Origin: Azospirillum sp.
GTDB taxonomy: Bacteria; Pseudomonadota; Alphaproteobacteria; CACIAM-22H2
Assembly: GCA_020249045.1 (NCBI GenBank)
Contig: JADCGK010000083.1
Span: 1-42,679, forward strand
Reading direction: 5' to 3'
Length of the DNA: 42,679 bases
Made by a program: the position numbers and the translations under genes. Shown one piece after another: positions 22,522 through 30,242 of this stretch. Each line of letters begins with the position of its first letter. The first letter of the stretch is position 1. Under the pieces are notes generated by a model. The model was not told where the DNA came from. It did no database searches and saw nothing but the letters and a program-made list of their open reading frames with translations.

Positions 22522-23165
22522 CGCGCAGAGACCGGCTGACGGCGGAGTTCGCCGGAACCGCGCTGCTGCTTGCGGCCGTCGTGGGCTCGGGGATCATGGC
22601 CGAGCGGTTGTCGGGCGGGAATGTCGGCCTTGCGCTGCTCGCCAACGCGATCGCCACGGCCGGCGTGCTCTACGCGCTCATCGCCGCTTTGGGGCCGGTT
22701 TCGGGCGCGCATTTCAACCCGATCGTCACGCTCGCCATGGCCGCGCGCGGGGATTTGCCGCGCGCGCTGGTGCCATCCTATCTCGTCGTCCAATTCGCCG
22801 GCGCGATCGTGGGCGTGTGGCTCGCCCATCTGATGTTCGACGTGCCGGTGCTGCAGATCGGCGTCAAAGTACGGACCGGCCCCGGCCAATGGGTGGCCGA
22901 AGCGGTCGCCACGTTCGGCCTGTTGCTGACGATCTGGCACGCCTCGCGCCATGCGCCCGCGCACATCCCGGCGGCGGTCGCCGGATATATCGCGGGCGCC
23001 TACTGGTTCACCGCCTCCACCAGCTTCGCCAATCCGGCCGTGACCGTCGCCCGGGCGCTGACCGACAGCTTCGCGGGCATCCGGCCCTTCGACGTGCCGG
23101 GCTTCGTTGCAGCCCAATTTTTGGGCTTGGGGCTGATCCTGCTGCTGACCCGCCGGTCGCCATAA
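22518..23165 (+). CDS. aqpS: MIP-family channel (aquaglyceroporin, AqpS-like)
   Basis: GTG start overlapping the arsC stop (GTGA); GPVSGAHFNPIVTL and FANPAVTVARALTDSFAGI half-helix motifs. Confidence 0.88.
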   Translation: MTRRDRLTAEFAGTALLLAAVVGSGIMAERLSGGNVGLALLANAIATAGVLYALIAALGPVSGAHFNPIVTLAMAARGDLPRALVPSYLVVQFAGAIVGVWLAHLMFDVPVLQIGVKVRTGPGQWVAEAVATFGLLLTIWHASRHAPAHIPAAVAGYIAGAYWFTASTSFANPAVTVARALTDSFAGIRPFDVPGFVAAQFLGLGLILLLTRRSP

Positions 23166-23313
23166 AGGCTTTTGCGGCCCTCCCGATTCCGGGCTATCGT
23201 TCGTTTCACAAGGCCGGCGACGACCGGCCCCACGCTTCGCATCGCCAATCCGCGGCAAGACGGAAAATCGGGTGCGGGGAGTCGGACGACAAACGCAACA
23301 GGGAGATCGCCCC

Positions 23314-24648
23314 ATGAGGTTCACCCGTCTCGGGTTCGCGTTCGCCGGTGCCGCGATGGTCGCGGCGTCGTTGGCCGCCCCCACGCCCGCGCTCGCGCAG
23401 GCCAACGAGCAGTTCATCCCCGCGCTGGTCTATCGCACCGGCCCGTTCGGACCGAACGGCACGCCCTTCGCCGACGGCTTCGTCGATTATCTGAAGATGA
23501 TCAACGCCCGCGACGGCGGCGTGAACGGCGTTCGCCTGACCTGGGAGGAATGCGAGACCGCCTACAACACCGACCGCGGCGTCGAGTGCTACGAGCGCTT
23601 GAAGGCGCGCGGGCCCACCGGCGCCACCGCGATCGTGCCGCTGTCCACCGGCATCACCTACGCGCTGATCGAGCGCACGGTGCAGGACCGCATTCCGCTG
23701 CTGACCTCGGGCTACGGCCGGTCGGACTCCTCCGACGGGCGCGTCTTCCCCTGGACCTTCACGCTGCCCGCGACCTACTACTCGCAGATGGACGCGATCG
23801 TGCAGTTCATCCGCTCGAAGGAGGGCGGAAATCTGCGCGGCAAGAAGATCAGCTACATCTATCACGACAGCGCCTTCGGCAAGGAGCCGCTGCCCGTGAT
23901 CCAGCGCTTGGCCCGCGAGCAGGGCTTCGAACTCACCGAGTTCCCGGTCCCCAATCCGGGCGTCGAGCAGAAGGCGATCTGGCTGCGCATCGGCCGTCAG
24001 ATCCGTCCGAACTACGTGATCATGTGGGGCTGGGGCATCATGAACCCGACCGCCATCCAGGAAGCGGCGGCCGTGGGCTTCCCGCGCGACCGCTTCATCG
24101 GCGTGTGGTGGGCCGGGTCCGAACAGGACGTGACGCCGCCGGGCGATCTCGCGCGCGGGTATCTCGCCGCGAACTTCCACGGCACGGGCAAGGACTTCAA
24201 GTTCATCCGCGACATCGAAAACCTGGTCCATAAGCCGGGCCAGGCCACGGGCGACGGCAAGCATCTCGGCACCGTGCTCTACAACCGCGGCGCCGTGAAC
24301 GCGGCGATGATCGTGGAAGCCGTGCGCGCGGCCCAGGAACGTCACGGGCGCGGCCGCCCGATGACCGGCGCCCAGGTCCGCGACGGGTTCGAGGCGCTGA
24401 ACCTCGATCCGCAGCGTCTCGCGGCGATGGGCTTCGAGGGCTTCATGCCGCCCTTGCGCCTGTCCTGCGCCGATCACGAAGGCGGCGGCATCGTCCGCAT
24501 CCAGCAATGGGACGGCAGGAAGTGGAACTGGGCGTCCGACTGGATCGAGCCCAACCGCGCGATGATCCGCGAAATGTACGAAGCGACGTCCATGCAGTAC
24601 GCGCGCGAAAAGAACATCACCCCGCGCGATTGCGCGCGGCAAAGCTGA
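23314..24648 (+). CDS. livK: ABC transporter periplasmic substrate-binding protein, Liv/aromatic type
   Basis: Signal peptide MRFTRLGFAFAGAAMVAASLAAPTPALAQ; peripla_BP_6-like GPFGPNGTPFADGFVDYLKMINARDGGVNG. Confidence 0.88.
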   Translation: MRFTRLGFAFAGAAMVAASLAAPTPALAQANEQFIPALVYRTGPFGPNGTPFADGFVDYLKMINARDGGVNGVRLTWEECETAYNTDRGVECYERLKARGPTGATAIVPLSTGITYALIERTVQDRIPLLTSGYGRSDSSDGRVFPWTFTLPATYYSQMDAIVQFIRSKEGGNLRGKKISYIYHDSAFGKEPLPVIQRLAREQGFELTEFPVPNPGVEQKAIWLRIGRQIRPNYVIMWGWGIMNPTAIQEAAAVGFPRDRFIGVWWAGSEQDVTPPGDLARGYLAANFHGTGKDFKFIRDIENLVHKPGQATGDGKHLGTVLYNRGAVNAAMIVEAVRAAQERHGRGRPMTGAQVRDGFEALNLDPQRLAAMGFEGFMPPLRLSCADHEGGGIVRIQQWDGRKWNWASDWIEPNRAMIREMYEATSMQYAREKNITPRDCARQS

Positions 24649-24673
24649 TCGGCAGCGATCGGCGTCTGCGACC

Positions 24674-24706
24674 GGGGCGGATCGGCGACGATCCGCCCCT
24701 CTCTTT
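24674..24706 (+). terminator. intrinsic terminator between livK and livF
   Basis: 10-bp perfect stem GGGGCGGATC/GATCCGCCCC (24674-24683/24690-24699), loop GGCGAC, then TCTCTTT. Confidence 0.75.
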
Positions 24707-24736
24707 GCCGGGACGGGAAATTCAGGGATAGCGACG

Positions 24737-25588
24737 ATGACCACCGCCGCCGCGGAACTCGAACGCAAGATGGCCGCCCCCGCCGCCGCGCCGCTGCTGG
24801 CGGTGCGCAACATCGAAGTCATCTACGACCACGTCATTCTCGTGCTGAAGGGCGTCAGCCTCGAAGTGCCCAAGGGCGGCATCGTCGCCCTGCTCGGCGC
24901 CAACGGCGCGGGCAAATCCACCACGCTCAAATCGATCTCGAACCTGCTGCGCGCCGAACGCGGCGACGTGACCAAGGGCTCGATCGAATACAAGGGCGAG
25001 CGGATCGAAAAGCTCACGCCCAACGACCTCGTCAAGAAGGGCGTCATCCAGGTGATGGAAGGCCGGCATTGCTTCGGCCATCTGACGGTCGAGGAAAACC
25101 TCCTCACCGGCGCCTACACGCGCACCGACGGCCGTGCGGCGATCGCGCGCGATCTCGAGATGGTCTACGGCTATTTCCCGCGCCTCAAGGAACGCCGCAA
25201 ATCCCAGGCCGGCTACACCTCGGGCGGCGAGCAGCAGATGACGGCCATCGGCCGCGCGCTGATGAGCAAGCCCGAGACCATCCTGCTCGACGAGCCCTCG
25301 ATGGGCCTGGCCCCGCAGCTGGTCGAGGAAATCTTCGAGATCGTCGTGAAGCTCAACAAGGAGCAGGGCGTGTCGTTCCTGCTCGCCGAGCAGAACACCT
25401 CGATCGCGCTGCGCCACGCGCATTACGGCTACATCCTGGAAAACGGCCGCGTCGTGCTCGACGGCACGGCCGAGGCGCTGCGCGGCAACGAGGACGTCAA
25501 GGAATTCTATCTCGGCGTTTCCGGGGCGGGCCGCAAATCCTTCCGCGAGGTCAAACACTACAAGCGACGCAAGCGCTGGCTCGCGTAG
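24737..25588 (+). CDS. livF: branched-chain amino acid-type ABC transporter ATP-binding protein
   Basis: GANGAGKSTTLKSISNLL, TSGGEQQM, ILLDEPSMGLAPQLVEEIFEIV typical LivF. Confidence 0.93.
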   Translation: MTTAAAELERKMAAPAAAPLLAVRNIEVIYDHVILVLKGVSLEVPKGGIVALLGANGAGKSTTLKSISNLLRAERGDVTKGSIEYKGERIEKLTPNDLVKKGVIQVMEGRHCFGHLTVEENLLTGAYTRTDGRAAIARDLEMVYGYFPRLKERRKSQAGYTSGGEQQMTAIGRALMSKPETILLDEPSMGLAPQLVEEIFEIVVKLNKEQGVSFLLAEQNTSIALRHAHYGYILENGRVVLDGTAEALRGNEDVKEFYLGVSGAGRKSFREVKHYKRRKRWLA

Positions 25589-25598
25589 ACTCCGCGAC

Positions 25599-26846
25599 AT
25601 GTCCGATTCGCTCCATTTCGACTCCCTCGAAACCCAGGACCCCGGCCAGCGCGAGGACCGGTTGTTCGCCGCCTTGCGCGAACAGGTCGCCCACGCCCAG
25701 GACGAGGCGCCCTATTTCGCCGAAACGCTGAAGGACGTGGACGCGAACGCGCTCGTCGACCGTGCCGCGCTGGCCGCGCTTCCCGTCGTGCGCAAGGGCG
25801 AGCTCATCGAACTCCAGAAAAGACGCTTCGCCGCACGCGATCCCTTCGGCGGGATGACCGCCGTCAAGACCGGAAATCTGGGCCGCATCTTCATGTCGCC
25901 CGGGCCGATCTACGATCCCGAAGCCGCGCGCCCCGATTTCTGGCGCATCGCGCGCGCGCTGTGGGCCGCGGGCTTCCGGCGCGGCCACGTCGCGCACAAT
26001 TCTTTTTCCTACCATCTCACCCCGGCGGGCTCGATGCTGGAGATGGGCGCGCACGCGATCGGTTGCGCGGTCGTGCCCGCGGGCGTCGGCAACACCGAAC
26101 TTCAGGTCCGCGCGCTCGCCGACGTGCGGCCCGACGGCTATATCGGCACGCCCTCGTTCCTCAAGATCCTGCTCGACAAAGCCAAGGAGATGGACGCCGA
26201 CGTTTCCTCGCTGAAACGCGCGATGGTCTCCGGCGAAGCCTTGCCCAAGGCGTTGCGCGCCGAGATGAAGGATCGCGGCCTCGACGTGCTGCAATGCTAC
26301 GCCACGGCCGATTTGGGGCTGATCGGCTACGAGAGCATCGCCGACGAAGGTCTGATCCTCGACGAGTGGGTGATCGTCGAAATCGTCCGGCCCGGCACGG
26401 GCGATCCGTTGCCCGACGGTGCGGTGGGCGAGGTCGTGGTGACGACGCTCAACCCCGATTACCCGCTGATCCGCTTCGGCACCGGGGATTTGTCGGCGTT
26501 CGTGCCCGGCGTTTCGCCGTGCGGGCGGACCGGCAAGCGACTGAAGGGGTGGATGGGCCGCGCCGATCAAACCACCAAGGTCAAAGGCATGTTCGTGCAT
26601 CCCGGACAGGTGGCCGACGTGGCCAAGCGACACGGGATCGCGAAATTCCGCCTGGTCGTATCGCGCGAAGGCGACAACGACGCGATGACGCTGAAGGTCG
26701 AAGCGCCGCACGACGCGGCGTTGGCCGCGAAACTGGCCGAAGCGCTGGTCGCCGTCACGAAGCTGAAGGGGGCGGTCGAATTCGTAGCGCCCGGCGCGTT
26801 GCCCAACGACGGCAAGACGATCGAAGACGCGCGCAAATACGATTGA
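25599..26846 (+). CDS. phenylacetate-CoA ligase family (PaaK-like) AMP-binding protein
   Basis: PVVRKGELIELQK, YATADLGLIGYES, GEVVVTTLNPDYPLIRFGTGDLSAF, GRADQTTKVKGMFVHPGQV. Confidence 0.88.
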   Translation: MSDSLHFDSLETQDPGQREDRLFAALREQVAHAQDEAPYFAETLKDVDANALVDRAALAALPVVRKGELIELQKRRFAARDPFGGMTAVKTGNLGRIFMSPGPIYDPEAARPDFWRIARALWAAGFRRGHVAHNSFSYHLTPAGSMLEMGAHAIGCAVVPAGVGNTELQVRALADVRPDGYIGTPSFLKILLDKAKEMDADVSSLKRAMVSGEALPKALRAEMKDRGLDVLQCYATADLGLIGYESIADEGLILDEWVIVEIVRPGTGDPLPDGAVGEVVVTTLNPDYPLIRFGTGDLSAFVPGVSPCGRTGKRLKGWMGRADQTTKVKGMFVHPGQVADVAKRHGIAKFRLVVSREGDNDAMTLKVEAPHDAALAAKLAEALVAVTKLKGAVEFVAPGALPNDGKTIEDARKYD

Positions 26847-26892
26847 CCGTCCAGCGGGCCTCGCCGACGGCGGTGGCCGACGGGGCCGGCGC

Positions 26893-27021
26893 TTAGCGCC
26901 CGGCGGCGGCCGTCATCAGCGAAGGGTCGGTCGCGATCAGCGATTCCGAAACGCGGCCTTGCGCCCAGGCGAGCGCCACGAGACCCACGATCAACGAAAT
27001 CAACGACACGGCGGCCAACAT
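26893..27021 (-). CDS. 42-aa single-TM small protein
   Basis: MLAAVSLISLIVGLVALAWAQGRVSESLIATDPSLMTAAAGR; GAAGGAGCAGAAAATG supplies a strong Shine-Dalgarno. Confidence 0.6.
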   Translation of the reverse strand: MLAAVSLISLIVGLVALAWAQGRVSESLIATDPSLMTAAAGR

Positions 27022-27332
27022 TTTCTGCTCCTTCGATGGGCGCGGCGGTGAAAGAACCCCGCGCGATGGGTCTGAACATGCGCCACAACTGGGGATTTTG
27101 CGTGCGGTAAGCCTGCGCTCAAGATATGCGTTAAACACATGTATCGAGACATAAGGGTCGTGAAAAACGCATGACAAAGACATGAAAGATCAAATTTCCG
27201 TATCTAAATCAATGATCTATCAAAAATCATGATTTGGCCACAAACCGGCCCGAATAGCGCCCGATCCGCCTCGTTATATGAGCATCGACGGAACATCGGC
27301 GATCGCGCACGCAACGTTCCGCCGACCTCTCG

Positions 27333-27368
27333 CCCGAGAGGGACTCCCCGGACTCCAGTCCCCTCGGG
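27333..27368 (+). promoter_or_regulatory. stable hairpin in the ccmA leader
   Basis: CCCGAG-a-GGGACT / AGTCCC-CTCGGG, 12 bp with one bulged A, 11-nt loop. Confidence 0.55.
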
Positions 27369-27380
27369 AACTTGCGCGAA

Positions 27381-27425
27381 GGCGGGGAAGGGCGCGGATG
27401 TACCGCCCTTTCCCGCCCTTCTTTT
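27381..27425 (+). terminator. intrinsic-terminator-like hairpin in the ccmA leader
   Basis: 14-bp stem GGCGGGGAAGGGCG/CGCCCTTTCCCGCC (one G.U), 9-nt loop, tail CTTCTTTT. Confidence 0.55.
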
Positions 27426-27471
27426 CCCGCCTGGTTTTTCCTTCCCGCCGGTTTCCCGATAGATTGCCGCC

Positions 27472-28104
27472 ATGGGGATCGCGTCGCGTTTCGAAGGCCG
27501 CGAGCTCGCCTGCGTGCGCGGCGGGCGAATCGTGTTCGCGCGCCTTGCGTTCGACGTGACGGGCGGCGGCTTGCTGATCCTGCGCGGGCCCAACGGGGCG
27601 GGCAAATCCAGTCTGCTGCGCGTGATGGCGGGCTTGATCGCGCCCGCCCATGGCGCCTTGATCTGGAACGGCGAGGACGCCGACGCCGATCCCGTCGCCC
27701 ATCGCGCGCGCGCGGCCTATGCCGGGCACGACGACGCATTGAAGCCGGGCCTGACGGTGCGCGAACATCTCGCCTTCCACGCCGCTTTGCGCGGGGCGGA
27801 CGCGAGGCACCTCGATGCGGCGCTCGAGGCGTTCGGGCTGACGGCGCTCGCGACGACGCCCGCGCGCTTGCTCAGCGCGGGTCAGCGCAAGCGCGCCGCG
27901 TTGGCCCGTTTGATCGCCGCGCCCGCGCCGATCTGGCTGCTCGACGAACCGACCAACGGGCTCGATGCGGGGGCCGTCGCGAAGCTCGAAACGGCGATCG
28001 CCGCCCATCGCGGGGCCGGCGGCATCGTCGTCGCCGCCACGCATCTGGACTTCGCCGGCGCCGGGGCGGCGACGCTCGACCTCGCCGCGATGCGCGCCGC
28101 ATGA
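27472..28104 (+). CDS. ccmA: heme exporter ATP-binding protein CcmA
   Basis: GPNGAGKSSLLRVMAGL, LSAGQRKRAALARL, WLLDEPTNGLD; first gene of the ccm cluster. Confidence 0.93.
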   Translation: MGIASRFEGRELACVRGGRIVFARLAFDVTGGGLLILRGPNGAGKSSLLRVMAGLIAPAHGALIWNGEDADADPVAHRARAAYAGHDDALKPGLTVREHLAFHAALRGADARHLDAALEAFGLTALATTPARLLSAGQRKRAALARLIAAPAPIWLLDEPTNGLDAGAVAKLETAIAAHRGAGGIVVAATHLDFAGAGAATLDLAAMRAA

Positions 28105-28766
28105 ACGCCGCGCTCGCCCTGATCGCGCGCGACGTTCGCCTTGCGTGGCGTCATCCGCACGAGATCGTCACGATCCTCGCCTTCTTCGTCGTGGCCGCAT
28201 CGCTGTTTCCCTTCGGCATCGGCCCCGAACCGCAGATTCTGGCGCGCGTGGCGGTCGGCATCGTCTGGGTGGTCGCGCTGCTCGCGGCGCTTATGTCCCT
28301 CGAGCGGCTGTTCCAGGCCGAGGCCGACGACGGTTCGCTCGATCTGCTTGTCGGTGCGTCCGCGCCGCTCGAATTGCTGGCCCTCGCCAAAATCGTCGCG
28401 CAATGGCTGACGACGGCGGTGCCGCTGATCGCCGCCGCCCCGGTGGTCGCCACGATGCTGAACCTGCCGCCCGAAGGCTTCGGCGTGCTGATGCTGACCT
28501 TGATCCTGGGCACGCCGGGCCTGTCGCTGTTCGGCGGGATCGGGGCGGCGTTGTCGGTGGGGGCGCGGCGCGGCGGGGCGTTGCTGGCGTTGATCGTGCT
28601 GCCGTTGGTCGTGCCGATCCTGATTTTCGCCGTCGCCGCTGTGGATGCCGCCATCGCGGGGTTGAGCCCGCGGCCCCATCTTTTCCTGCTCGCCGGGCTG
28701 TCGGTCTTCGCGCTGACCTTGGCCCCGTTCGCGATGGCCGCCGCCTTGCGCCAAGCGACGGAATGA
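28101..28766 (+). CDS. ccmB: heme exporter protein CcmB
   Basis: Polytopic; RDVRLAWRHPHEIVTILAFFVVAASLFPFGIGPEP; ATGA overlap with ccmA. Confidence 0.95.
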   Translation: MNAALALIARDVRLAWRHPHEIVTILAFFVVAASLFPFGIGPEPQILARVAVGIVWVVALLAALMSLERLFQAEADDGSLDLLVGASAPLELLALAKIVAQWLTTAVPLIAAAPVVATMLNLPPEGFGVLMLTLILGTPGLSLFGGIGAALSVGARRGGALLALIVLPLVVPILIFAVAAVDAAIAGLSPRPHLFLLAGLSVFALTLAPFAMAAALRQATE

Positions 28767-28860
28767 CGCGCCTTAATTCGGCCCAGATGAGGTTGGATTT
28801 TCGGGGTCGTCCGCGCCATAGTCCTTGGCACCAGGGAAGCCGAAAATCGCAGGTCGTTCC

Positions 28861-29598
28861 GTGAATTGGCATCGCTACGCCAGCCCCGCCGCGTTCAAGC
28901 GTTTCGCCGTGCGCGTCCAGCCTTGGACGGCCGGGGGCGCGCTCGCTTGCCTGGGCGCCGGGCTCTACATGGCGTTGTTCGCTTCGCCCGCCGATTACCA
29001 GCAGGGCGAAAGCGTGCGCATCATGTACGTGCACGTGCCCGCGGCGTGGATGGCGATGTTCGTCTACGCCAATCTCGCCCTCGCCGCCGCCGCAAGCCTC
29101 GTCTGGCGCCATCCCTTGGCCGACGCCGCGGGCCGGGCGATCGCCCCCATCGGAGCGGCCTTCACGCTGCTGTGCCTGGCCACCGGTTCGCTGTGGGGCA
29201 AGCCGATGTGGGGCACGTGGTGGGTGTGGGATGCGCGGCTCACGTCCGTGCTGATCCTGTTCTTCGTCTATCTCGCCTACATGGCGCTCAACGCGGCATT
29301 CGACGATCCGACGCGCGGCAGCCGCGCCTCGGCCGTGCTGGCGCTCGTCGGCGCCGTCAACCTGCCGATCGTCAAGTTCTCGGTCGATTGGTGGAACACG
29401 CTGCATCAGCCCGCTTCGCTCACGCGGCTCGACGCGCCGGCGATCCATTCCTCGATGCTGTGGCCGCTGCTCGCCATGGCGCTCGGCTACACGCTGCTGT
29501 TCGCCTATCTCGCGCTGATCCGTATTCGCGCCGAATTGATCGAACGCCGTCTCGCCGTGCTGACGCATGCCAAATTCGCCGCGGAGCCGGCGCGATGA
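28861..29598 (+). CDS. ccmC: heme exporter protein CcmC
   Basis: GTG start; [32 protein letters not shown]-type motif. Confidence 0.95.
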   Translation: MNWHRYASPAAFKRFAVRVQPWTAGGALACLGAGLYMALFASPADYQQGESVRIMYVHVPAAWMAMFVYANLALAAAASLVWRHPLADAAGRAIAPIGAAFTLLCLATGSLWGKPMWGTWWVWDARLTSVLILFFVYLAYMALNAAFDDPTRGSRASAVLALVGAVNLPIVKFSVDWWNTLHQPASLTRLDAPAIHSSMLWPLLAMALGYTLLFAYLALIRIRAELIERRLAVLTHAKFAAEPAR

Positions 29599-29753
29599 GC
29601 GAATTCCTCGCGATGGGCGGCTATGCGGCCTATGTTTGGGCCAGCTACGCGTTGAGCGCCGCGGTGATCGGCGGGTTGGCGCTGGCGAGTTTCCGCCGCT
29701 TGAAGGCGCTCGAATCGGCGTTGGCCGAACTCGAAACGGGGGACGAACGATGA
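29595..29753 (+). CDS. ccmD: heme exporter protein CcmD
   Basis: 52 aa, [40 protein letters not shown]; position between ccmC and ccmE. Confidence 0.92.
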   Translation: MSEFLAMGGYAAYVWASYALSAAVIGGLALASFRRLKALESALAELETGDER

Positions 29754-30241
29754 AGCTCCCCAAAGCGCGCGCCGCCAAGCGCCGGCGTCTGGCCGTTTTG
29801 CTGCTCGCCCTGTTGGGGCTCGGCACGGCGACCGCGCTGACGCTGACCGCGTTCGACGATCATCTGGTGTTCTTCCACACGCCCAGCGACGTCGCCGAAA
29901 AGAAGGCGCCGGTCGACCGGCAGATGCGCATCGGCGGCCTCGTCGAGATGGGCTCGCTCGAACGCACGCAAGGCGCGCCGGAGGTGCGTTTCCGCGTGAC
30001 CGATCTGGAGAACGCGATCCCGGTCGTCTATCGCGGCGTGCTGCCCGATCTTTTCCGCGAAGGGCAGGGCGTGGTCGCGAACGGCAAACTCGCCGCCGAC
30101 GGCGTGTTCCGCGCCAGCGAAGTGCTCGCGCGCCACGACGAAAACTACATGCCGCCCGAAGTCGCCGAAGCGCTCAAGCGCTCGGGCCGTTGGCAGGACG
30201 TCGTCGGGCCCGGTACGGCGCCGCCGCCCGCGAGGAACTGA
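29750..30241 (+). CDS. ccmE: cytochrome c maturation heme chaperone CcmE
   Basis: [36 protein letters not shown] (heme-binding HxxxY). Confidence 0.96.
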   Translation: MKLPKARAAKRRRLAVLLLALLGLGTATALTLTAFDDHLVFFHTPSDVAEKKAPVDRQMRIGGLVEMGSLERTQGAPEVRFRVTDLENAIPVVYRGVLPDLFREGQGVVANGKLAADGVFRASEVLARHDENYMPPEVAEALKRSGRWQDVVGPGTAPPPARN

Positions 30242-30242
30242 C

